Assembly (NCBI RefSeq): GCF_000238255.3
Contig: NZ_CP011040.1
Location: 1,240,001 to 1,304,000 of the forward strand
DNA from: Pseudoalteromonas spongiae UST010723-006
GTDB lineage: Bacteria > Pseudomonadota > Gammaproteobacteria > Enterobacterales > Alteromonadaceae
Direction: 5' to 3'
Length of the DNA: 64,000 nucleotides
Of this stretch, positions 9,125-17,747 are shown in pieces. The position numbers and the translations under genes are program-made. Positions within the stretch are counted from its first letter, which is position 1, and each line of letters starts with the position of its first letter. A model generated the notes under the pieces. That model searched no databases and was not told where the DNA came from. It worked only from the letters and a program-made list of their open reading frames with translations.

Positions 9125-9928
9125 TTAACCCGAGTTCAGTTCGTTTATCACCGTTGGCGGCAGATAAATCGTAAATTCGTTGATAGGTTCGATTAAAACA
9201 CTGTACGGCGACTGTTGCTCTTGGATATTTACCAAGTTTAAATCCGATAACAGCTTAAAGTTTGCAGATTTAAGCTGACCGGGTTTTACACGCAATTCGT
9301 CATGCCATACCCGATACGTGCCAAGCTTTTTATCACGACGATAATAAAAACCCGCGAGCGGATGAGTTAAATAAACCAGCGCTGATTCTGTATCGGGAAA
9401 GCCGGGGAAATTTAAACTATCGCTATCAGATTGGCTTAACTCAACCGATGCCGCAGCCCATTGGGAACGTGTTTCCATACGATATTGCTGGTACAAACCT
9501 GTCGACTCATCAAAAATACAATCAAACCGAATATTGCCCGCATGCCATGGCAAATTCCACAGATAACGCGGTACCGCTAAGGTCCATGAATCAAGCATAG
9601 TGCCTAAAAACCACACACAACGCTCGCCCGTTTTACTATCGATAATATAGATACGGTAATTAGTTTGTCCCATAGTGAATTTGGGAAACGGAAACACTGC
9701 TGAGGTAAAGTCAACATCAATAAAAGGCACTACTGAGATGAGTGCCATCTGCTCGCCTTTTAATTCAATGGTGTCGAGTAAAAAGCGCTTTGGAAACAAG
9801 CCTGCAAATCGCTCTGCCGGCACCGCATACGTTATGATGGCAAAATGCTTTAAGCCGCATAACACATCAATGCCTGTGGGTTTAGGTCGAGCGGTCAGAT
9901 AATCCTTAAATTTACGTGAACTTTGCAC
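9125..9928 (-). CDS. DUF2071 family protein (acetoacetate-decarboxylase-like fold)
   Basis: A 267-residue soluble protein matching the DUF2071/YqjF pattern: ITYAVPAERFAGLFPKRF near 32-49, then MALISVVPFIDVDF and a NYRIYIIDSKTGERCVWFLGT segment in which a conserved tyrosine-arginine is followed by an aromatic glycine turn. The family is structurally related to acetoacetate decarboxylase but the reaction is unknown. It is separated from the HhH gene by 58 bp and may share its transcript. An AGGAGG-like site (plus-strand CCTCCTT near 9932-9938) precedes the ATG. Confidence 0.75.
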   Translation of the reverse strand: MQSSRKFKDYLTARPKPTGIDVLCGLKHFAIITYAVPAERFAGLFPKRFLLDTIELKGEQMALISVVPFIDVDFTSAVFPFPKFTMGQTNYRIYIIDSKTGERCVWFLGTMLDSWTLAVPRYLWNLPWHAGNIRFDCIFDESTGLYQQYRMETRSQWAAASVELSQSDSDSLNFPGFPDTESALVYLTHPLAGFYYRRDKKLGTYRVWHDELRVKPGQLKSANFKLLSDLNLVNIQEQQSPYSVLIEPINEFTIYLPPTVINELNSG

Positions 9929-10059
9929 GCTACCTCCTTGAAATTCTTACCTCGATTTATAACACGTTAATTACACCTGTGTCACTGCAATGTAGAAGCG
10001 GCTAAGAGTTTGACATAAAAGGCCTATATTTACGGTTCAAGTTTATAATCGCGAATACC

Positions 10060-10184
10060 TAGGGTCTGCCCACCTTTGCTGTTCTATTTTTGTTCTCTTT
10101 GAGCGTGCTTTTATCGCGGCGCTCGATGTGTGGCCTAGCAATCTAACTGCTGCAAAAACGAACTTGAAAGGTCAACAGACCCTA
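10060..10184. mobile_element. MITE-like palindromic element with 24-bp terminal inverted repeats
   Basis: The segment begins TAGGGTCTG and ends CAGACCCTA, perfectly inverted. Extending inward, the 24-bp ends (from 10061 and back from 10183) agree at about 18 of 24 positions. TA lies at both outer edges and could be a target duplication. The interior has GAGCG / CGCTC (10101-10105, 10120-10124) and no coding frame. Size, ends and intergenic position fit a non-autonomous miniature element. It occupies a third of the 372-bp gap between the DUF2071 and TonB receptor genes; I see nothing else in that gap except the Fur site at its end. Confidence 0.6.
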
Positions 10185-10299
10185 AAAACTAATTTCAGAT
10201 TGGGTTTTGCTTAAGCCTTTTGGCATTTATGCAACACTATATCAAAACACACTTGCACCTTTTATCGCCACACGATACCATGCCGTCACTTTAAATCTA

Positions 10300-10316
10300 A
10301 ATGATAACTATTATGA
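10300..10316 (+). promoter_or_regulatory. Fur-box-like site overlapping the start of the TonB receptor gene
   Basis: TGATAAC-T-ATTATGA (10302-10316) matches the Fur 7-1-7 pattern (TGATAAT-N-ATTATCA) at 12 of 14 arm positions. It overlaps the first codons of the receptor frame, unusually close for an operator. Confidence 0.5.
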
Positions 10317-12394
10317 AATGGGATTTATTATTGTTTCCAGTCTTTGCATTAAGTGCTCTGCTCAACACGCTCAATGCGTCTGAATCCGATGACAAGAGAA
10401 CAATAGAAGTTATTGAAATTACAGCAGATCGCCCTAACAGTTATAGTGCTAAGTACGTGCAAGCAGGCACCTTTTTTAACGCTAATGTACTTGATACCGC
10501 ATTAACAACGAACATAATCACAAAAGAGTTATTGGACGCACAACTCGCCAGCTCTTTAGCAGACACCATTAGAAACACTGCAGGCGTCAGCGCCGCGCAA
10601 ATCAACACCACCATATACAGTAACCTTAACATCCGTGGTATTCGCCTTGATCCCACCACCAATTATCGTCTTAATGGCATATTACCCATTGCCAACTACG
10701 TGCAAACGCCAATGGAGAACAAATACCGCGTTGAAGTACTTAAAGGAGCGGCTGGCTTGTATTACGGTTTCGGCTCTCCCGCCGGAATTGTAAATTTAGT
10801 AACTGAACGTGCATATCAAGACCAAATTGCAGGGTCGTTGTTTGCAAATCAACACGGTACCTATGGCGCATCACTCGATATTAGTAAGATGTTTGACGAT
10901 GCCGGTGTGCGCGTAAACTTAGTTGCGGCAGACGAAGAAATCGGCATTGAAAGAACATCAGGCGAGCACCAATTCGCATCAGTTGGTTATCATTTTGATA
11001 TTAATGACAAACTACGTTTTGAATTTGATGGTGAGTATATTGCCCGCGACATTACCGAGCCGACCCAATATTATTTACTTGCAAATCAAGATGGTTCTCT
11101 CTCGCTCCCTCCTTTACTCGATACAGATATCAATCACGGTGCTGAATGGTTTAAAGCAGAAACAACGGCGCATAACCTACTCGGAAAATTAAGCTACGCA
11201 ATCACACCGAATTTACACATTAATATGTCACTTGGGCGTGCTTATGCAGACACAACGCGTCGTTATTCTGCTTTTTTTGGTTATGATATTGAAACAGGTA
11301 GTGATGGGTTAGTCAGTTTATCTACATTTCCTAATACTGAGTACGAAAACAACATCGCCGATGTAAAACTTACCAGCAGCTTTACGTTATTGGGCACTTA
11401 TAATCAATGGGTTATGGGTGCAAGCCGTCGTGAAAATGAGTCGATTATTGCTGATCGTGTGCGCCAAGGTAAGTGGGCGCAAAATTTGTATCATCCTATC
11501 AATATAGCAAAGCTGCCAACACCGCCCAGAAGTATCAAGAACACCATTGAAAAAACCGATATCGGTTACTTTTTAAATCTGAAAACGCACTTTAATGAGC
11601 AATGGCAAACCACCTTAGGTTATCGCTATGCCGATTATAAAAATACCAGCGACTTTGCTCATTACGATGACACCGAAGACACACTTTCAGGCAGTGTGAT
11701 ATACAAACCTCAGCCAAACTTTGCGTTTTATACAAGTTACATTGAGGGGCTTGAAGAAGGCGGTATCGCCCAAGGAATTGCGAAAAATGCAGGGGAAGTA
11801 TTGCCCGCAGCATTAAGTGAACAATGGGAATACGGTGTCAAATTTGAAACATCAGACCAACTACTGCTAACGCTCGCTTATTTTGATATTGACCGCGCAT
11901 CTGCATTTATTCACCCCGAAACTGAGTTTTTTGTGCAAGATGGCCGCGCAAACTATGCTGGCGTTGAATTAAGTGCCTCAGGCGGCATAACTGAGGGCTG
12001 GTCAGTTTACTCCACCGCAAGTTATATTGATGCAGAGCAGCAAAAGTCTTCCAGCGCGCAACTAAACGGCAACGCAATTGAAAACACACCAAAGACAACA
12101 GCATCAATATTTACCACATATCAATTAAATAGTGTGCAGGGTTTAAGTCTATCATTAGGTGCCTATTACACGGGTAGCCGCTATGTTGATGCGCTTAATT
12201 CAGCAAGTGCCAACGCATACACACTATTTGATGCTGGGATAAACTACCAATTGAATCTTCGCAATCATGATGTTGCGATTAGTCTTTACGTTCAAAATAT
12301 TGCAGACAAAGCTTATTGGGCGGCAACGGGGTCTAGACTACTGGCACAAGGTCACCCTAGAACAATCAAATTTGAGCTAGAAACAGCGTTTTAG
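10301..12394 (+). CDS. TonB-dependent siderophore receptor
   Basis: A 697-residue outer-membrane receptor: signal peptide to about residue 26, TonB box (TIEVIEITA, 34-42), plug domain (about 58-170) with the NTAGV, LNIRGIR and EVLKGAAGLYYGFGSPAGIVN elements typical of siderophore receptors of the TIGR01783 type, then a beta barrel ending in ELETAF with terminal phenylalanine. Substrate is probably a ferric siderophore. Two starts are possible, ATG at 10301 or ATG at 10313 (MKWDLL); neither has a clear ribosome site. A Fur-like site covers both, supporting iron repression. A strong terminator and a MITE follow. Confidence 0.9.
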   Translation: MITIMKWDLLLFPVFALSALLNTLNASESDDKRTIEVIEITADRPNSYSAKYVQAGTFFNANVLDTALTTNIITKELLDAQLASSLADTIRNTAGVSAAQINTTIYSNLNIRGIRLDPTTNYRLNGILPIANYVQTPMENKYRVEVLKGAAGLYYGFGSPAGIVNLVTERAYQDQIAGSLFANQHGTYGASLDISKMFDDAGVRVNLVAADEEIGIERTSGEHQFASVGYHFDINDKLRFEFDGEYIARDITEPTQYYLLANQDGSLSLPPLLDTDINHGAEWFKAETTAHNLLGKLSYAITPNLHINMSLGRAYADTTRRYSAFFGYDIETGSDGLVSLSTFPNTEYENNIADVKLTSSFTLLGTYNQWVMGASRRENESIIADRVRQGKWAQNLYHPINIAKLPTPPRSIKNTIEKTDIGYFLNLKTHFNEQWQTTLGYRYADYKNTSDFAHYDDTEDTLSGSVIYKPQPNFAFYTSYIEGLEEGGIAQGIAKNAGEVLPAALSEQWEYGVKFETSDQLLLTLAYFDIDRASAFIHPETEFFVQDGRANYAGVELSASGGITEGWSVYSTASYIDAEQQKSSSAQLNGNAIENTPKTTASIFTTYQLNSVQGLSLSLGAYYTGSRYVDALNSASANAYTLFDAGINYQLNLRNHDVAISLYVQNIADKAYWAATGSRLLAQGHPRTIKFELETAF

Positions 12395-12400
12395 TAACCA

Positions 12401-12437
12401 AAAATAAGCAAAATAGTGTGGCCATTTTGCTTATTTT
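12401..12437 (+). terminator. Rho-independent terminator of TonB receptor gene
   Basis: Perfect 14-bp inverted repeat AAAATAAGCAAAAT / ATTTTGCTTATTTT with a 9-nt loop, ending in an AT-rich run. It abuts the MITE-like element that starts at 12438. Confidence 0.7.
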
Positions 12438-12599
12438 ATACCAATTCTGTTAAGTATGTGATCACAGATAGCGCTGGATAAATGAAATGGTAACAATGCG
12501 GAATTTTTCTTATGTAGTTGTTCTACATTGATAAATTCTAACGCAGTTAGCATGATATTTAGCCCGCTAGGATGATCAGCTATTTAAGTGAATTGGTAT
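12438..12599. mobile_element. MITE-like repeat with ATACCAATT termini
   Basis: A 162-bp element opening with ATACCAATTC and closing with GAATTGGTAT. The 27-bp ends (through GATCA) agree at 22 of 27 positions when inverted. Inside, ATGTAG-TTGTT-CTACAT (12512-12528) is a perfect hairpin. It has no coding capacity. A diverged relative lies at about 58951-59090 (shared TATGTGATCA, CTG.ATAAA.GA, TTTTCTTAT and GATAAAT blocks). The features fit a dispersed non-autonomous element. Confidence 0.7.
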
Positions 12600-12610
12600 T
12601 ATTGCAGCTG

Positions 12611-13522
12611 TTAGCTAAAATGCACTCCGGTGATGTCATATTCGCCAATGTATCGCTCACCGTACATATCAGCAAAGAAAAACTCCATCTCGACTTTGTG
12701 CCTGCCTTGATGGTTGAGTAGCTCGATTACATAAAAGGTTTTTTTGGGGCCTGAATAGGTTTTAAGATCGCTCGATTGCACTATTTTGAAATCGCTCGGA
12801 TTACCTATCTTATCAAAATATTCATAAAGCACATTTAAGCCTCGCGAATAAATGTCTATTTCTCGTTGGCTTGCATTGGGATTGTGTTGCGCCATTAAAA
12901 ATGCAGTATTTTGGTTATTAATCGCATCAATAAATTGGCTAATTAACTGCTGATGCTCAACAGGCGGTACAACTTTAACCTTTGTTGCTAACGCTTTTAA
13001 CTTATCCGACGGCGGCATAATGCGATTTTGATACACCGTAAAATCACGTGAGTAAGCAACAAAATTCAAATAGCTTTCTAGGCTTTTTTGGTATTGGTTG
13101 TGAAATTGTTTAAAATCTTCCCCTAGGTTATTTTCCAAATCTAAGTAAAAATCATAACCGGCTTGCCCAGTTAAATGAAGAATATCTCTATGATCAATGA
13201 GTAAGCCAAATAACAACGCATTAAAATCAATCACATTGTCTTGTTGGTTAAATAAAACCAGATCACTGGACCAAGTTTTATTACCTTTTTTTATTTCAAG
13301 CACATAATCTTTAAAGGGGGCTTGGCTGCCAAATTCTAGGTGTATTTGGTTAGATTGAAACGGAATAGACTCAGATTTGAAAAATTTTTCGCGTAAATGT
13401 AACTGAAAACCTTCGCTTGCTTTAGCAAACTCAGCTGACTTTTGCACAAGGGTCGTCTGTGACGAATGCACCTTAGTAACAAACATAATAAGTAGGGTAA
13501 CAATTAGTAGCTTAATTTTCAT
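12611..13522 (-). CDS. Secreted protein of unknown function
   Basis: A 303-residue protein with a signal peptide (MKIKLLIVTLLIMFVTKVHS) and no membrane segment after it. I chose the ATG at 13522 because AGGAG lies 5-6 bases before it; an in-frame GTG six bases earlier falls right next to that site. The mature part is a mix of charged helices and aromatics (HNQYQKSLESYLNFVAYSRDF) and ends in beta-like EMEFFFADMYGERYIGEYD. I recognise no family. It is separated from neighbours by a MITE on one side and a 198-bp gap on the other. Confidence 0.7.
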   Translation of the reverse strand: MKIKLLIVTLLIMFVTKVHSSQTTLVQKSAEFAKASEGFQLHLREKFFKSESIPFQSNQIHLEFGSQAPFKDYVLEIKKGNKTWSSDLVLFNQQDNVIDFNALLFGLLIDHRDILHLTGQAGYDFYLDLENNLGEDFKQFHNQYQKSLESYLNFVAYSRDFTVYQNRIMPPSDKLKALATKVKVVPPVEHQQLISQFIDAINNQNTAFLMAQHNPNASQREIDIYSRGLNVLYEYFDKIGNPSDFKIVQSSDLKTYSGPKKTFYVIELLNHQGRHKVEMEFFFADMYGERYIGEYDITGVHFS

Positions 13523-13615
13523 TATCACTCCTTGATAACTTGCATGTGCGCTTTGATAGTATAAAAATCAATCGGAAAAATAAAGCCTTAACCGTTAAAT
13601 TTGCATCTATCATTT

Positions 13616-13697
13616 GCGTCTGCTGACCTCAAAGCGTTTTGTTCTTTGTTGTTACTTTTTGACTTGAACAAAATTTAAACCACAAAGGTCAATACGC
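13616..13697. repeat. Nested imperfect inverted repeat, possible decayed MITE
   Basis: GCGTCTGCTGACCT at 13616-13629 and AGGTCAATACGC at 13686-13697 are imperfectly inverted. Within them TTTTGTTC (13637-13644) and GAACAAAA (13666-13673) are perfectly inverted. The outer TCTG.TGACCT is reminiscent of the ends of the element at 10060-10184, so this may be an eroded relative. Confidence 0.35.
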
Positions 13698-13720
13698 TTT
13701 AATTCGTCATTAATTGTCTG

Positions 13721-14683
13721 TTACACAGTTACTTTGTTTAGAAACGAAATGACAGCGTGATTGAAGACATCTGGCTGTTCCCATTGCAATGCATGTCCAG
13801 CTTCTGCCACCACTAAGGTTTCACAACCCGGTAATTGCCTTGCTGCAGCGCGCATCAGAGCAGGCGGTTGATACAGATCTGCACCGCCTGTTAGAAAGAA
13901 TATAGGTAAATTAAGATCCCGTAACTTTTGCCATGTGACGGTATTCTTATCTTTCTGACGATTTCTAAGACCGGGCTCTTTCGCCTGTTTTTCCATCGCT
14001 ATCCACGCTTTTACGCCCTCAGGATGAGCAAAGCGATACGAGGGACCCAGCTCTTTAAATTCAGGCGGCAAATCGGCAAACCCTTTCGACAAGATAAAAT
14101 CTGAACGGGTATCAAGATCCTTATCCCACATACCAAACAAACTGCATGCTATGGTGATACTTAACAACCTGTCTGCAAATGAAACGGCAAAATCAGTAAC
14201 GGTAAAACCACCAGCTGCTAAGCCAACAATATGAAATTTACCAATGTTTAAATGGTTAATCAGCGCAAGTAAATCATCGGCATCGGTACTAGGCTGCTCG
14301 GCCGATTTAATTGGCGAGCCTTGATGGCCACGCCTTGAATATGCGATGGTTCTAAACCCAGCTTGCGCAAATGCATCTTGTTGATACGGCCATGAATAAG
14401 CACTGCCCCGCCCTGGATGCACCAAAACAACTACGGGTCCGTTGCCACCGGTATCCCAATAGTAAATTCCTTGTTCATTTGACACCTGAAATACACCTTC
14501 TTTCGCGGGTGCATGCTTAGGTACAGGTAAAAAAGGCGCTTCGTCAAAACTGTTCGATACTAGGCCGCTACTTTCTTTTGCATTTACTTTTGAGGTTAAC
14601 GCAAAAGATGCGCCAAGCGTGCCAAACGCAGCGCTTTTTATAAACTGGCGTCGTGACGTTCCTTGCTGAATATGGTCTGTCAT
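13721..14683 (-). CDS. Tat-exported alpha/beta hydrolase-fold protein lacking the serine nucleophile
   Basis: A 320-residue alpha/beta hydrolase. The N-terminus carries a twin-arginine signal (S10-R-R-Q-F-I-K16 plus a hydrophobic stretch to about 35). The oxyanion region is HPGRGSAYSW near 89-98. The nucleophile elbow reads G154-L-A156-A-G158, with alanine where Ser is expected. The other triad members are present: D269 in GGAD and H297 in AGHA. Either the protein is non-catalytic, uses another mechanism, or has a binding role. It is monocistronic, with the iron alcohol dehydrogenase divergent from it. Confidence 0.8.
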   Translation of the reverse strand: MTDHIQQGTSRRQFIKSAAFGTLGASFALTSKVNAKESSGLVSNSFDEAPFLPVPKHAPAKEGVFQVSNEQGIYYWDTGGNGPVVVLVHPGRGSAYSWPYQQDAFAQAGFRTIAYSRRGHQGSPIKSAEQPSTDADDLLALINHLNIGKFHIVGLAAGGFTVTDFAVSFADRLLSITIACSLFGMWDKDLDTRSDFILSKGFADLPPEFKELGPSYRFAHPEGVKAWIAMEKQAKEPGLRNRQKDKNTVTWQKLRDLNLPIFFLTGGADLYQPPALMRAAARQLPGCETLVVAEAGHALQWEQPDVFNHAVISFLNKVTV

Positions 14684-15017
14684 TATTATGTTTTCCCTTT
14701 TTATTATTGTGTACTATTTAAACGCCACCCAATTTCAATAAACAAGCCAAATACGATAAAACAAAACGTAAACGAGATGGAATCGTTAAATGTAATAAAA
14801 CGTGTCACAACGTATGAAGGTTTGATTATTTTTTCTAGCACTTTTTATTTTTTCAGCCACTCTAAATGTCCCAAATAAACACCGAGACAAGCGCATTAGA
14901 TTAAAGTCTAAGTGTTCTAAGCGCGGTATTTGTTTTAAATCAAAAAGGCGAAAGGTTTCGCATGTGACAATCACCGTAGCAATAAAGTAACTCTCACTAA
15001 ATAAAGGACAAATCATT
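14684..15017. other. Divergent intergenic region between hydrolase and alcohol dehydrogenase
   Basis: AT-rich 334-bp region with the starts of two divergent genes at its ends. AAAGGAC about 7 bp before 15018 is the dehydrogenase ribosome site. I see no strong operator, repeat or RNA structure. Confidence 0.4.
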
Positions 15018-16166
15018 ATGACTACTGCATTTTATATTCCTACCGTTAACTTAATGGGTGCAGGTTGTTTAAAAGATGCCGCTGATAATATTCAAGCAAA
15101 AGGATTTAAAAAAGGGCTGATAGTAACCGATAAAATTCTGAACCAAATTGGTGTTGTAAAAAAAGTTCAATCGCTGCTTAACGAGCGCGATGTCGCAACG
15201 GCGGTATTTGACGGTACCCAGCCAAACCCTACCGTTAGCAATGTAAACGATGGCCTAAGTATTTTAAAAGACAATGATTGCGACTTTGTAATTTCACTTG
15301 GTGGTGGTTCGCCACATGATTGCGCAAAAGGTATTGCGCTTGTTGCTGCAAATGGCGGCAAAATTGGCGACTATGAAGGGGTCGACCAATCAGCAAAACC
15401 AATGCTACCGCTTATCGCAATTAATACAACAGCCGGTACAGCTTCAGAAATGACGCGTTTTTGTATTATTACCGATGAAGAGCGCCACATTAAAATGGCC
15501 ATTGTTGATAAACACACCACGCCGTTAGTATCGGTTAACGATCCTGAGCTAATGCTGGCAAAACCTGCATCGCTTACTGCCGCAACCGGTATGGATGCGC
15601 TTACCCATGCAATTGAAGCGTATGTATCAATTGCAGCAACACCAATCACTGATGCTGTCGCAATTAAAGCGATTGAACTAATTCAAACACATTTGCGCGA
15701 AGCGGTGAATAATGGCGAGAACATTGAAGCACGTGAACAAATGGCCTATGCGCAATTTATGGCAGGCATGGCGTTTAACAATGCATCGCTTGGTTATGTA
15801 CACGCGATGGCGCACCAACTAGGCGGTTTTTACGATCTGCCTCACGGTGTATGCAACGCAATCTTATTACCACACGTACAACGTTTTAACGCTAAAGCGG
15901 TTCCAGGTCGCTTACGCGATGTTGCAAAAGCAATGGGCGTTAATGTGAGCAATTTAAGCGAACAACAAGGTGCAGATGCAGCAATTGACGCAATTGTTAG
16001 CTTAGCCAGTGATGTTGGTATTCCATCAGGTATTGAGCAATTAGGCGCAAAAGCTGACGATATTCCTACACTTACTGAAAATGCGCTAAAAGATGCCTGC
16101 GGATTTACTAACCCAATACAAGCTACATCTGAAGAAATTGCAGAGATATTCCGCGCTGCAATGTAG
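15018..16166 (+). CDS. Iron-containing alcohol dehydrogenase
   Basis: A 382-residue group III (Fe-dependent) alcohol dehydrogenase, the usual family length. It has the NAD-binding GGGSPHD at 95-101, [11 protein letters not shown] at 140-150, and metal ligands D193 and H197 ([12 protein letters not shown]) with H262 and H276 in [20 protein letters not shown]. It would interconvert primary or secondary alcohols and aldehydes with NAD(P)H in the cytoplasm. YiaY and FucO/AdhB are related; the exact substrate is not evident. AAAGGAC precedes the ATG and a clear terminator follows, so it is a single-gene unit. Confidence 0.92.
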   Translation: MTTAFYIPTVNLMGAGCLKDAADNIQAKGFKKGLIVTDKILNQIGVVKKVQSLLNERDVATAVFDGTQPNPTVSNVNDGLSILKDNDCDFVISLGGGSPHDCAKGIALVAANGGKIGDYEGVDQSAKPMLPLIAINTTAGTASEMTRFCIITDEERHIKMAIVDKHTTPLVSVNDPELMLAKPASLTAATGMDALTHAIEAYVSIAATPITDAVAIKAIELIQTHLREAVNNGENIEAREQMAYAQFMAGMAFNNASLGYVHAMAHQLGGFYDLPHGVCNAILLPHVQRFNAKAVPGRLRDVAKAMGVNVSNLSEQQGADAAIDAIVSLASDVGIPSGIEQLGAKADDIPTLTENALKDACGFTNPIQATSEEIAEIFRAAM

Positions 16167-16195
16167 TGATAACGCGATAACTCCTTAAAAAATAG

Positions 16196-16225
16196 AAAGG
16201 TTAGTATTCGCAGCTAACCTTTTTT
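16196..16225 (+). terminator. Terminator after iron alcohol dehydrogenase
   Basis: AAAGGTTAG / CTAACCTTT stem (16196-16204 and 16214-16222) with a 9-nt loop and a following T run. Confidence 0.8.
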
Positions 16226-16405
16226 CTTGCCTTAATAACAATGTTGCTTGGCTATCTCAACTAGCGCGTGTTGCTCTGTACGTTCTACATAAATGCAAAA
16301 TAAATTTTACCTTTACGACAATTATTTATCGTTTTACTTAAAACAAAAATAGCCCTAATTTGTCGGTGTTAAAATATCAATCCAGTTAATTGAAAAAGGG
16401 TAAAT

Positions 16406-16639
16406 ATGAAGATTTTTTTAATGGTATTGGCATTAGCAAGCACTGTAGTTTGGGCAAGCGAAGAACAAGCGAGCGTAGAAACAGTGAAAGATTCTTATGA
16501 ATTCTGCCTAGATATGGCTGAAGAAGAAGAGAATAAAGACAGCGCCGTGCTATTTTGCGTAAACGATGAATTAAAATCTCTTGGTTACAAAGGGTTTGAT
16601 TCATTACAAGCAATCAAAAGCTTTATTAAAGCAGATTAA
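16406..16639 (+). CDS. Small secreted acidic protein
   Basis: A 77-residue protein with a signal peptide (MKIFLMVLALASTVVWA) and a 60-residue acidic mature part holding two cysteines (EFCLDM and VLFCVND), which probably pair in the periplasm. No family recognised. The AAAAGGG ribosome site and a dedicated strong terminator on the downstream side support a real single-gene transcript. Confidence 0.7.
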   Translation: MKIFLMVLALASTVVWASEEQASVETVKDSYEFCLDMAEEEENKDSAVLFCVNDELKSLGYKGFDSLQAIKSFIKAD

Positions 16640-16671
16640 GCGTTAAACGCTAACACACATGATACAGACGA

Positions 16672-16699
16672 AAAAAGGCCAGCATTTGCTGGCCTTTTT
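16672..16699 (+). terminator. Strong terminator after small secreted protein gene
   Basis: AAAAAGGCCAGC-ATTT-GCTGGCCTTTTT, a perfect 12-bp stem with a 4-nt loop and T run. Confidence 0.88.
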
Positions 16700-16790
16700 G
16701 TTTTTTAAGCTTTTGTTTCGTCAAAAAAATATTGCAACCTTTTAAAAACAATTTGCGACTTAGTTAAAAACAACAGCTAAACAAACAACT

Positions 16791-17687
16791 ATGAACAAAT
16801 TTTTACTCGCACTTTGTACACTCGCTATTACCTTTTCAACGAACGCTAGCGCCGTACCAGCCAGCATTTTTGATATTTCGATAAGTGAATCATTTGATTC
16901 ATCTCTAACTAAATTGCAAGAAAATTGCCAAACAAACGTGCGCGTTTTGTCTAACTTACCAGTGCGCTTTCCACTCGCAAAACACACAGAGCAACATTTA
17001 GTATGTGACACTGTAAAACACGGCGGAAAGGCTGCTATTGTAATCGCCGACGGTAAGGTTGCGCACATTAACACAAATAATATCAGTGAAAATGCCATTA
17101 CCGGCTTAAGCGACAAATATGCTGAGTACATAGCGTATCGAGCACACAGCAATCATCTATTGTGGTTAAATACAGACACCAACAGTGCTACCTTAATCGG
17201 GCAGGATGCGCTTCACCCAAATTTGTTTGTATGGTCTAACCCACATATCAACAATAACCAGCAAAGTGAAGTTACGTTAAATACCTTACTTAAATTTGGT
17301 GCGTCAATTGATGCGCTTATGCCCATATTTGAAAAGCACTGCCATCCGCTGGTGATTCAAGACACTAAACCCTGGTTGTTAACCAAGCCTAATGCGCAAA
17401 AACAAGTTAACTGTTTTAATTTTTCGGCATTTGGTTTTCCGCGCAAAATTGAAGCCGTATTCGGTGATAACCACCTAGAACTCGCTTGGATTTTAACTGC
17501 AAGCGCTGAACAAACACGTGTGGCGCAATCACTTAGCAACACCTACGGCAAAGCAATATTTGAAAATGCTCAGTGGCAGGCATATCAAAATGGTGAAATT
17601 TATTTACGCAAAGACAAGCCAGAGGTCTTAGCAATATCAAAAAGGCTTATTCCTCTTATCAAAGAAAAATACGCAATTACGTTTTAA
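16791..17687 (+). CDS. Secreted protein of unknown function
   Basis: A 298-residue protein with a signal peptide ending in NASA-VPAS (about residue 20-22). Cysteines at about 43, 70, 186 and 206 fit periplasmic disulfides. An N-terminal half that resembles nothing I know is followed by a second segment (KQVNCFNFSAFGFPRKIEAVFGDNHLELAWI) with mixed alpha/beta character, suggesting a duplicated NTF2- or lipoprotein-like fold. It is convergent with the LTA-synthase-like gene. No role can be assigned. Confidence 0.7.
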   Translation: MNKFLLALCTLAITFSTNASAVPASIFDISISESFDSSLTKLQENCQTNVRVLSNLPVRFPLAKHTEQHLVCDTVKHGGKAAIVIADGKVAHINTNNISENAITGLSDKYAEYIAYRAHSNHLLWLNTDTNSATLIGQDALHPNLFVWSNPHINNNQQSEVTLNTLLKFGASIDALMPIFEKHCHPLVIQDTKPWLLTKPNAQKQVNCFNFSAFGFPRKIEAVFGDNHLELAWILTASAEQTRVAQSLSNTYGKAIFENAQWQAYQNGEIYLRKDKPEVLAISKRLIPLIKEKYAITF

Positions 17688-17713
17688 AACAAAACACCGC
17701 ATGTGATTCGTGT

Positions 17714-17747
17714 GCCAATTAGCTTACCTTGACGCTAACTAATTGGC
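17714..17747. terminator. Convergent terminator-like hairpin
   Basis: GCCAATTAG / CTAATTGGC (17714-17722, 17739-17747) with a 16-nt loop that contains further pairing (TTAGC / GCTAA). It spans the stop codon of the minus-strand gene and lacks a clear T run. Confidence 0.35.
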
